From Aliivibrio fischeri (GTDB taxonomy: Bacteria; Pseudomonadota; Gammaproteobacteria; Enterobacterales; Vibrionaceae): DNA of 64,000 bases. Shown here one piece after another: positions 26,495 through 34,036 of the stretch (positions are counted from its first letter, which is position 1; the number at the start of each line of letters is the position of its first letter). The notes under the pieces are model-generated. The model saw nothing but the letters and a program-made list of their open reading frames with translations. It was not told the origin of the DNA and did no database searches. The position numbers and the translations under genes were made by a program. Location of the stretch: contig NZ_WOBR01000004.1 of the NCBI RefSeq assembly GCF_009727955.1, positions 497,724 to 561,723 on the forward strand, given 5' to 3'.

Positions 26495-28533
26495 CGCTAT
26501 CTCCAACAGTTTGGAAAAAACGCATTAAAACCATGGTGCGTTACCGCTTACTTTGGTTGAACTCGGTTCCATTATTCTTAACCTTATTAGCTTTAGTGAT
26601 CATTACGGCATTTTGGTCTACACATTATACTTGGCAAAATGCACTGAATGATGTTGGTAGTAAATTATCCGTTGCCAATAACAGTATTGACTTTTTACAG
26701 CGAGAGCAAAGCGCAGAATTAAGAGGTTTTGTTGAATCGTATTATTTTCAAAAAAAGTTTGAAAATAAAGCACCTGATTTTGAAAAGTGGGTTTCGCAGC
26801 AAGCAGGTAAATACAACTCTGATTTTATTGCGTTACACCCTGTCTCCTATATGAATGAGCTACCTTCTTCTTTAATTAATGACATGAAGATTGGTATGTC
26901 ACGAACCTTCTTTCAAGTCATGACAGAAAAAGAGCTGACAGATATTAACCCTAAACTTAAACAGCAAGTTTGGGTGACAAACAAAGAAGATGGCAGTATA
27001 GAAAAACGAGGCTTAATCAGCCGAACACTGATCCCTATTTTTGACACAAAAGGGGAGCTGTCTTGGATTGTAGATAGTGGAATTATATTAAATAACAGCA
27101 CGTTACTTGTAGATAGGATTCGTGATTTGATCTATCCATCAGGTGATTTACCGTCTAATAATATAGGAACAGTAACACTCTTTTTAGATGGCCTTCGCAT
27201 CAGTACGAACGTACCGCTTCATACTGACTTTGCAAATAAAGAGTTAAACCAAGGCCGTGCTATTGGAACCAAAGTATCTCCAGAAGTGAAAGCTAAAGTT
27301 ATCGAAACTGGTGAACGTTGGGTAAATCGAGCTTATGTTTATAACGATTGGTACATATCCGCATATCAACCAATTAAGGATATGAACGGAAAAGTTATTG
27401 GGATGCTTTATACCGGTTATTTAGAGTGGCCGTTATTAAAACAATATTTACAAAACCTGCTTGAGGCGGGTATTACCATTCTTATTACGTTATTGTTGTC
27501 GACTTTTTTTGTGCACAGAGGTGCAAGAGATCTATTTCAACCAATTGAAAAGATTCATTTTGTAGTGAAGTCAGTTCAATTAGGTAAAGACGTTCGAATA
27601 GGGGATTTAGGTTTAGATAATAGCCATGAGTTGGCGAGTTTGGCTCAGCAGTTTGACAACATGCTTGATCAACTTCAGTTACGAAACTTAGAGATCCAAA
27701 GGGCCTCTAAAGAGCTAGAGTCGAAAGTTGAATCAAGAACGGCTAGCTTACATGAAAAAACCGTGGAATTAGAGCAATACATAAAGTTATTAAAACAAGC
27801 TCAAGATAAACTGGTGATGAGTGAAAAACTGGCATCACTTGGTGAACTGACGGCGGGTATTGCTCATGAAATTAATAATCCTACAGCTGTTATTCTAGGT
27901 AATGCGGAATTAATTAAATATGAATTAGGCGAAGAGGCTCACGTAATAGCTGAAGAGCTAGAAACTATTATGGAGCAAATAGACCGAATTCGTAATATCA
28001 CTCGTAGTTTATTGCAATACAGTCGACAAGGTGGAATTCAAGATGAGGTGACATGGCAATACATTAATCCTATTATTGAAGAAAGCGTTACCTTAGTTCG
28101 TACAGGTGCTCATAAACGAGATATTGAAGTTGAATTCGATTTTGATCAACCACCACGAGTAGAAGTGAATCGTCATCATTTATTGCAGGTATTGGTCAAT
28201 TTACAAATGAATGGCATTCATGCAATGAACAGTAAAGGTAAGCTAATCATTCGTAGCCGAACTTGGTGTCATGAAGGCGTTGAATTCGGCGCTATTATTG
28301 AAGTTGAAGATTTTGGTTGTGGCATTGCTGGTGAGCAACTTAATCGAATTTTTGACCCGTTTTATACAACAAAGCGTGATGGAACGGGACTTGGTTTATC
28401 TGTTTCACAAAGTTTATTAAGTCAAACTGGCGGTGAAATTAAAGTAAGATCTCAACTTGGAAAGGGGACTGTCTTTACTATTTATTTGCCAACAAAGACA
28501 GAAGAGCAGCAATATCATAATTTAGTCGGTTGA
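26491..28533 (+). CDS. Sensor histidine kinase with periplasmic Cache-like domain
   Basis: 680-aa membrane kinase. A first transmembrane segment (about residues 22-44) is followed by a roughly 275-residue periplasmic Cache-like sensor, a second membrane segment (about 327-347), a HAMP-like linker, a coiled coil (about 400-440) and the DctB/NtrB-type core. His459 sits in the H-box GELTAGIAHEINNPTA. N, G1 and G2 boxes follow (NLQMNGIHAMN, VEDFGCGI, DGTGLGLSVSQSLL). The ATG overlaps the regulator stop, so they form a cognate pair. The periplasmic ligand is unknown; given the neighbours, tungstate, molybdate or a molybdoenzyme substrate are candidates. Confidence 0.92.
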   Translation: MTLSPTVWKKRIKTMVRYRLLWLNSVPLFLTLLALVIITAFWSTHYTWQNALNDVGSKLSVANNSIDFLQREQSAELRGFVESYYFQKKFENKAPDFEKWVSQQAGKYNSDFIALHPVSYMNELPSSLINDMKIGMSRTFFQVMTEKELTDINPKLKQQVWVTNKEDGSIEKRGLISRTLIPIFDTKGELSWIVDSGIILNNSTLLVDRIRDLIYPSGDLPSNNIGTVTLFLDGLRISTNVPLHTDFANKELNQGRAIGTKVSPEVKAKVIETGERWVNRAYVYNDWYISAYQPIKDMNGKVIGMLYTGYLEWPLLKQYLQNLLEAGITILITLLLSTFFVHRGARDLFQPIEKIHFVVKSVQLGKDVRIGDLGLDNSHELASLAQQFDNMLDQLQLRNLEIQRASKELESKVESRTASLHEKTVELEQYIKLLKQAQDKLVMSEKLASLGELTAGIAHEINNPTAVILGNAELIKYELGEEAHVIAEELETIMEQIDRIRNITRSLLQYSRQGGIQDEVTWQYINPIIEESVTLVRTGAHKRDIEVEFDFDQPPRVEVNRHHLLQVLVNLQMNGIHAMNSKGKLIIRSRTWCHEGVEFGAIIEVEDFGCGIAGEQLNRIFDPFYTTKRDGTGLGLSVSQSLLSQTGGEIKVRSQLGKGTVFTIYLPTKTEEQQYHNLVG

Positions 28534-28689
28534 GTAGTGAGTCAATAAGTGTTACACGACTCACAAAATACGGAACAACTTCAAATTTTGTACTTTTTCT
28601 GACCATTGTGTTCACGAAAATTGTTGAAATTAAGTCAGTGATATTAGATAGTTAACACGTCCGGTTATGACCCCGAACAGTTCCAAATT

Positions 28690-28730
28690 AAGCCACATTT
28701 TGAGACGTGTGGCTTTCCTTTCTCTTTTTA
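28690..28730 (+). terminator. Intrinsic terminator, possibly of a small RNA
   Basis: Stem AAGCCACA / TGTGGCTT with a 10-base loop, followed by the pyrimidine-rich TCCTTTCTCTTTTT tract. It lies 160 bases after the sensor kinase stop. A plausible sigma-70 promoter (TTGAAA at 28624, GATAGT at 28647, 17-bp spacing) sits between, so a separate transcript of about 70 bases may end here. Confidence 0.7.
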
Positions 28731-28779
28731 TCTTATTGATAAATCATTAAATTCCAATCGAATTTTTCAATCTTTAAAA

Positions 28780-28962
28780 TTAATCAACTAACACAATATT
28801 ATTGCTATTATCTGTATGTAATTGTGCTTTATTTTGCTCGATAAGTTGAGCAGCATAGGACGGCGTTACAGCATGATATTGTCCTTGAACTCTAATCGTA
28901 GATGCTTCCCATGCATGGTCCTTATACATACCTGTTTGAGTGTATTGAATTATCACTTTCAT
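28780..28962 (-). CDS. Small conserved-looking protein of 60 aa, function unknown
   Basis: No family recognised. The 60-aa product starts MKVIIQYTQTGMYKDHAW and is soluble, with no signal peptide or cysteine motif. It is kept because AAGGAGAAG lies 5 bases before the ATG, an unusually good Shine-Dalgarno, and no other gene occupies the strand. It is convergent with the sensor kinase and divergent from the glycosyltransferase. Confidence 0.65.
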   Translation of the reverse strand: MKVIIQYTQTGMYKDHAWEASTIRVQGQYHAVTPSYAAQLIEQNKAQLHTDNSNNIVLVD

Positions 28963-29191
28963 TTTCTTCTCCTTTTAAACACAAATTTAACAATAAGTGA
29001 GGTGGGAGTGATGTGCTACAGCTAAAAATGAAATGTTAGATTGAATAAAAAACAGACGATGGTTTATATGCAAATAACAAGTTCGATTGCAAAGGATGAA
29101 TCAAAGATGAATAAATCCCTCACCATTGGTTAAGATAGCATTCGCTATTATGGCTTCAAGTAGCTTAATTCATTTTACTTGGAGGTACACT

Positions 29192-29923
29192 ATGAACCCA
29201 TTAAGCATTGTTATTATTACTTTAAATGAAGAAAAACGTATTGGACGTTTACTTGAAGATTTAACAGAGCAAACATTCAAAAATTTTGAAGTAATTGTTG
29301 TTGATTCAAATAGTTCAGATGCGACGTGTGAGGTTGCACAATCCTTCTCTGCAAGTATTCCTGATTTAACCGTTCATAAAATGGATAAACAAGGAGTTAG
29401 TTTAGGTCGTAATACTGGAGCATCGATAGCAAAACATGAACGCCTATTATTTTTAGATGCTGACGTGCGTTTGTCTCCAGACTTTCTTATTAAAGCATTA
29501 ACTCAACTTAATGAAAAAGGACTTGAAGTGGCAGGTGTGTATATGGGCTCGAAGGGGTTACCTGTTGCTCATAAACTTGGTTATATGACGTTTAATATTG
29601 GCCTATTTTTAACTCAATTTGCATTTCCTACCGCAGTTGGAGCGTGTATTTTTTCGACTAGAAGAGCGCATAAAGATCTTCTTGGCTTCGATGAAAATAT
29701 TACGTTATGCGAAGATTGTGATTACGTAAAAAGAGCAAGTAAAACTTGGCGATTTCGTTTTCTTCCAATGACATTTGAGTTTGATCCACGTCGTTTAGAA
29801 CAAGATGGCTTTTTGCAAATGGGGTATACCTATTTAAAAGCTAATGTTCGCCGTTTCTTATTTGGAGAAATGCGCAATAACGAAATGGAATATAAGTTCG
29901 GACATTATTCAAATCAAAAGTAA
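29192..29923 (+). CDS. Glycosyltransferase family 2
   Basis: 243-aa GT-A fold enzyme beginning MNPLSIVIITLNEEKRIGRL, with the substrate-binding VVDSNSSDAT and the metal-binding DxD-type FLDADVRL. A central hydrophobic stretch (about residues 130-160) suggests membrane association. Such enzymes transfer a sugar from a nucleotide donor, often to a lipid carrier. GGAGG lies 6 bases before the ATG at 29192; an in-frame GTG at 29126 gives an atypical N-terminus. It is followed after 20 bases by a DedA/LssY gene and is probably in an operon with it. Confidence 0.88.
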   Translation: MNPLSIVIITLNEEKRIGRLLEDLTEQTFKNFEVIVVDSNSSDATCEVAQSFSASIPDLTVHKMDKQGVSLGRNTGASIAKHERLLFLDADVRLSPDFLIKALTQLNEKGLEVAGVYMGSKGLPVAHKLGYMTFNIGLFLTQFAFPTAVGACIFSTRRAHKDLLGFDENITLCEDCDYVKRASKTWRFRFLPMTFEFDPRRLEQDGFLQMGYTYLKANVRRFLFGEMRNNEMEYKFGHYSNQK

Positions 29924-29943
29924 TTTATACGTAAAGGTAAATT

Positions 29944-31221
29944 ATGTTTGATACGATGACTTTGTTTTGGGGCGCATTATTTGATGCGCTCATAGGACCT
30001 AATGTATTTGTTCCTGGGGAACCTTTTTTAATTGCAGCAGGCTTTCAGCTTCATCAAGGTATTTGGAGTGGCGTTGTTGCAGTCATTTTAGGCGGTTTTT
30101 TAGGTGATCAAATTAGCTATGTTATTGGTCGCCGATTTGGGCGAAATGCTCAATCATGGTTAATGAGGTGGCTTCCAAAAACACGACGTCCTATTGCTCG
30201 TTGCCGTTTGCTATTGCAAAAGAGAGGAACAATTGTTCTTGTTTTTTTTCGCTTATTAGGACCTGTAGCGTGGATAGTTCCTTTTATCGCAGGTGTTAAT
30301 CATATTGGTTGGGGGCGATTTACATTATTGACTTCTATTGGTTTGCTACTCGGTGTTACTCAATTTGTTTTATGGGGATATTTATTATCTTATGGCATTG
30401 ATACGCTGCCATTGCTGAAAGAAGCTGAGCTTTTTGTTATAGAGCATATACAGTCTATTCTGATGTTGATTTTCTTGATTGTTTTTTTGTTCATAGCTAA
30501 ACGTTATCGATGGCGCAAACTCGGATTAAAATTTACCTTTGCCCTTATAGCGGCAGTGGCTTATTTAAATTACAGTCACTTTTTTTGGACGGCCGATGAT
30601 GTAATCGAAGATGTTAAGACGAAACCGTTGTATTTTGATGAAACACGCACCGTATTCAAAGCATTCCCTGGAGAGTCGTCCTTTTTTGATGCACAAGCGA
30701 TTAACGTTGTATTTATCGGTAACAATCCTCAGACGATAATGAATCAACTTGGATGGATTGAAAACAAAACATTTTCAAGAAATGATATTAATTTAGTCGA
30801 TTATTTTTTACTTATGAGGAATAAGACGCCACCCGTATCCGATTTGTTTTGGGATGGGCGAGTTCAAGATATGGCTTTTCAATTACCAGGAAATTTATTA
30901 AAACGAAGTCATATACGTTGGTGGAATGCTGGAAGAAATAGCGGGGAACAACAGGTTTGGTTAGGCGCGTTAAGTTATGATGATGGTCTTACTTTTACTC
31001 CATATCGAGGAATTGTAACTATGCTACACAGCATTGATTCAGATGTAGATAAAGAAAGAGATAAATTTAAAAGTACGATCGATTTATTTTCGAACAATCT
31101 ATCTACATCGAAACAAGCTTATTCAGTACCTGTGAGTAAAGATGAAGAGCATGACTATTATTCTGATGGAGAGATATTGGTTATCAGGACTCGTACGTTA
31201 TCTATTGGCAATAATGGATAA
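29944..31221 (+). CDS. DedA family membrane protein with LssY C-terminal domain
   Basis: 425-aa fusion. Residues about 1-190 form a DedA/VTT domain (PGEPFLIAAGFQLHQG, GGFLGDQISYVIGRRFG, FFRLLGPVAWIVPFIAGVNH), a family of lipid flippases for polyprenyl phosphate or phospholipids. After another membrane segment (about 196-215), residues about 225-420 form an LssY C-terminal domain (VVFIGNNPQTIMNQLGW, WWNAGRNSGEQQVWLGALSYDDG) of unknown chemistry. The gene follows a GT2 glycosyltransferase, which suggests a lipid-linked glycan role. Convergent with the kinase gene at 31235. Confidence 0.85.
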   Translation: MFDTMTLFWGALFDALIGPNVFVPGEPFLIAAGFQLHQGIWSGVVAVILGGFLGDQISYVIGRRFGRNAQSWLMRWLPKTRRPIARCRLLLQKRGTIVLVFFRLLGPVAWIVPFIAGVNHIGWGRFTLLTSIGLLLGVTQFVLWGYLLSYGIDTLPLLKEAELFVIEHIQSILMLIFLIVFLFIAKRYRWRKLGLKFTFALIAAVAYLNYSHFFWTADDVIEDVKTKPLYFDETRTVFKAFPGESSFFDAQAINVVFIGNNPQTIMNQLGWIENKTFSRNDINLVDYFLLMRNKTPPVSDLFWDGRVQDMAFQLPGNLLKRSHIRWWNAGRNSGEQQVWLGALSYDDGLTFTPYRGIVTMLHSIDSDVDKERDKFKSTIDLFSNNLSTSKQAYSVPVSKDEEHDYYSDGEILVIRTRTLSIGNNG

Positions 31222-31234
31222 CATACGAGGTTAT

Positions 31235-32599
31235 TTATTTAGCCACAAGTGGGAAGGTGAGTGTTGCTTTTAGACCGCCCATTTTACTTCTACCTAAAAG
31301 CAATGAACCGCGATAGCTGTGCGCCATTTCGTCTACAATATTTAAACCAAGTCCTGTACCTGGGGTTGATTCATCCAGACGAACACCTCGTCGAATCACG
31401 TGCTCTAATTTATCTTCTGGGATGCCATTTCCATCATCTTCGATTGTGATTTCAATGAGATTGTCAGCAGCGTATTTTGAATGAACACGAATCATAGAAC
31501 TTGCCCACTTATAGCCATTTTCGAGTAAATTACCAAGCATTTCATCAAGATCTGTTGCTTCTACGGCAATATTGTCATCACTATTAAGTTCGTTAATTAA
31601 TATAATTTCACGGGCAGCATAGACTTTATCAAAAGCCATTGATATGGCATCAACGCGATCGGATGGAGAGGTTGCAACAGATAAAATATTCATTGACCCA
31701 GCCATGCGAGCACGGCCTAAATGGTAATCGATGTGCTCTTGAAGCTTATTAATAGGCAGAGATAATCGCTTTTTATCCTCTTCATCTAAATGTTCTAATT
31801 CATTTTTAAGTACGGATAGTGGAGTTTTTAAAGAATGAGATAAGTTGCCCGCGTGATTGCGGGCACGCTCAAGTAATTCTTGATAGTGAAATAAAAGCGC
31901 ATTGAGATCCGAAACCAAGGGAGCAATTTCTTGAGGGTAGTGTTGACTCAAATTTTGCTGCTCGCCTTTACGAAGCTGAATTAATTCAGATTGCATTTTA
32001 GCTAATGGACGTAATGACCAACTGACTTGGATACCAATAAGGAATAAAACACCGCTAAATAGCAATCCTAAGATAACCCAAACTTGCCCTGTTAACTGAT
32101 GCAATGTTTTTTCTAAAGGATCTTCATCAACACCAATTGTTATTGTTATTGGTGTTTTAATTTCTGGAAGGTAGATTTGCTTTTGAATATAGATAAGTTT
32201 TTCGTCTTTTGCTCCTTTAACAGTAGGAGCAATATCTAAAGTATTCTCTTTAAAATTGAGCTTTTTATCCCATAAAGAGCGAGAGCGCAATTCATCTTTT
32301 TTTGTACTCGCAGTCCAATATAGACCGCTATAAGGCTGATTAAAACGAGGATCTGATAGTCGTGAAAATAAAACCAATTTCCCTTGCTCATTGGTTTCCA
32401 AATTTGCGGTGATCTCATCCATAGACAAAGCTAATTGTTCTTTTACGTCTTTAACTAGATAGTCGTTAACTAATTTTGGTATGCCAATACCGGCCGCTAA
32501 AATCATTGAAGATAGCCAAAAAGCCGCGGCAAGAAGCAAGCGGCTTTTTAGACTTAATTTTTTAAATGCGTGCTGGAGGCGACGTGGTGTTCTTTTCAT
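31235..32599 (-). CDS. PhoQ-like sensor histidine kinase (CarS/VprB-like)
   Basis: 454-aa kinase. TM1 lies about residues 18-40, an acidic periplasmic domain about 41-165, and TM2 about 170-190. A HAMP-like linker follows, then HisKA with H-box NLSHSLKTPLSVL and ATPase N, G1 and G2 boxes (LLENGYKWA, DDGNGIPE, GTGLGLNIV). The HSLKTPL H-box and periplasmic fold are PhoQ-like. The order PepSY protein, regulator, kinase matches the Vibrio CarRS/VprAB locus, which responds to calcium or cationic peptides and controls lipid A modification; equivalence here is inferred from order and type. Confidence 0.9.
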   Translation of the reverse strand: MKRTPRRLQHAFKKLSLKSRLLLAAAFWLSSMILAAGIGIPKLVNDYLVKDVKEQLALSMDEITANLETNEQGKLVLFSRLSDPRFNQPYSGLYWTASTKKDELRSRSLWDKKLNFKENTLDIAPTVKGAKDEKLIYIQKQIYLPEIKTPITITIGVDEDPLEKTLHQLTGQVWVILGLLFSGVLFLIGIQVSWSLRPLAKMQSELIQLRKGEQQNLSQHYPQEIAPLVSDLNALLFHYQELLERARNHAGNLSHSLKTPLSVLKNELEHLDEEDKKRLSLPINKLQEHIDYHLGRARMAGSMNILSVATSPSDRVDAISMAFDKVYAAREIILINELNSDDNIAVEATDLDEMLGNLLENGYKWASSMIRVHSKYAADNLIEITIEDDGNGIPEDKLEHVIRRGVRLDESTPGTGLGLNIVDEMAHSYRGSLLLGRSKMGGLKATLTFPLVAK

Positions 32600-32617
32600 A
32601 GTAACCCTTTATTAGTG

Positions 32618-33274
32618 CTATGAATTTAGCTGATAACCAAGTCCACGAACGGTTTTGATGATATTCGGTGCTATCTTTTTACGAATTCGACCAATAAACA
32701 CTTCTACGGTATTTGAATCACGGTCAAAATCTTGTTTGTAAATATGTTCAACAAGTGTCGTTCTAGAGATCACTTTATCTGGGTTATGCATGAAATAAGC
32801 AACCACTTTATATTCTAATGCAGTTAGGCTTACTGCTTGATCTTGCCATAATACTTTGGAACTTCGGGTATCTAAGCTTAAATCACCAATTTTCAAAATA
32901 GGGGAGGCATTACCAGAAGCTCGACGTAATTGAGCACGAATGCGGGCAATTAATTCCACCATTTCAAATGGTTTGGTTAAGTAATCATCTGCACCTGCAT
33001 TTAAGCCTTCGACACGTTGAGATAAAGTATCTCGAGCACTTAATATGATAACGGGAGTATTGATGTTTTCATCACGGATACTTTTAAGTACGGTTAAGCC
33101 GTTTAATTTTGGTAAACCTAGGTCGAGTACAATTGCGTCCCATTCTTCAGTTGTTGCTCGATATAATGCATCAACACCATCTTGAGATAATTCAGGAACC
33201 CAATCGGCAGACTCTAACGTCTCCACAATTTGTTCACCTAAACGTAAGTCATCTTCTACAACTAAAATCTTCAT
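32618..33274 (-). CDS. OmpR-family response regulator (CarR/VprA-like)
   Basis: 218-aa regulator with a receiver domain (acidic pair in VEDD, phospho-acceptor Asp51 in IVLDLGLPKLNG, Thr/Lys in SARDT and TKPFE) and a winged-helix DNA-binding domain ending in RGLGYQL. It is followed by its cognate kinase 18 bases downstream and preceded by a PepSY-domain gene. A direct repeat ATTCAT-N5-ATTCAT in front of the operon (33743-33759) is a plausible binding site, which would imply autoregulation. Confidence 0.92.
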   Translation of the reverse strand: MKILVVEDDLRLGEQIVETLESADWVPELSQDGVDALYRATTEEWDAIVLDLGLPKLNGLTVLKSIRDENINTPVIILSARDTLSQRVEGLNAGADDYLTKPFEMVELIARIRAQLRRASGNASPILKIGDLSLDTRSSKVLWQDQAVSLTALEYKVVAYFMHNPDKVISRTTLVEHIYKQDFDRDSNTVEVFIGRIRKKIAPNIIKTVRGLGYQLNS

Positions 33275-33310
33275 TATTATTGTTATCTCTTTTATATATT
33301 GTGGATTGGT

Positions 33311-33694
33311 TTACTTAAGTGCAGCTCGGATATCACGGCCTTTAATTTCTGTGATAGCAAGATTAGCCGCATTATATTCAACTTTTAATACATTATTATC
33401 GTGTACGATCTTTAGCTCATAAGTCCACTCATCATCGTCTTCTTCAAGTTCTACTTTAATGATACGGCCATTAAAATCTTGAGCGACAGTGGTATACAGC
33501 TCAGAAAATGGTTTAATTAACCCGGATTTCACTGCTTCATATACCTCATCTTGATCTTCATCTATTTCTATTCGTGTGTCTGCCGTTTGAATATCTTGGA
33601 CTAATTCATGCCCATTTTGATGATTATCGGCCAATACATTCTGAGAGAATATAGAGAGAAGTACGGCGAGGTATATGACTGATTTTTTAAGCAT
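33311..33694 (-). CDS. Periplasmic PepSY-domain protein
   Basis: 127-aa exported protein with a signal peptide (residues 1-22, ending VLA) and one PepSY-like domain (about 45-126). The mature region is strongly acidic (DEDQDEVYEAV, ELEEDDDEW), which would suit metal or cationic-peptide binding. Such genes often sit in front of CarRS- or PhoPQ-like systems and may tune the sensor. First gene of the three-gene operon. Confidence 0.85.
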   Translation of the reverse strand: MLKKSVIYLAVLLSIFSQNVLADNHQNGHELVQDIQTADTRIEIDEDQDEVYEAVKSGLIKPFSELYTTVAQDFNGRIIKVELEEDDDEWTYELKIVHDNNVLKVEYNAANLAITEIKGRDIRAALK

Positions 33695-33725
33695 GATTTA
33701 TCTCAATAGGTTAGCTATGTGATTA

Positions 33726-33759
33726 AGTATAAAACAGCGAATATGAATATAAAATGAAT
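33726..33759 (-). promoter_or_regulatory. Promoter of the PepSY-regulator-kinase operon with an OmpR-type direct repeat
   Basis: On the minus strand, ATTCAT-TTTAT-ATTCAT occupies 33759-33743, a repeat with 11-bp period that suits an OmpR-family dimer. It is followed 11 bases later by a -10-like TATACT (33731-33726). The box thus replaces the -35 element, the geometry of PhoP/PmrA-type activated promoters. Confidence 0.5.
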
Positions 33760-34036
33760 TTTGTAGGAGAGAGAATAATTACAAATAACACCGTAAGTGA
33801 TTAAAAAACAGCCTACCTCGAATGGATTATTTTGATAAAAGTGTAAATTTTTTTGGTTGTTTGTATTATTTTATGGTTGATTTTATAACTGTCTGATTTT
33901 TAGGAGTAATATTCGATTTTTGTGATGATATTCATGTTTTTTTCACTGGAAAAATGGAAAGTTGAAAAATATTTCACTGGTTTTACGTTTTTTAAGCTGC
34001 TAGAGTTCCGTCCCTCACGCATCAAGTGAGATATTT
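33760..34036. promoter_or_regulatory. AT-rich spacer upstream of the BCCT gene with a direct repeat
   Basis: Remainder of the 342-bp divergent region between 33694 and 34037; no credible ORF. Two copies of TTTCACTGG (33941-33949 and 33972-33980) stand 31 bases apart, close to three helical turns, and could bind a regulator of the transporter gene. Confidence 0.35.
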
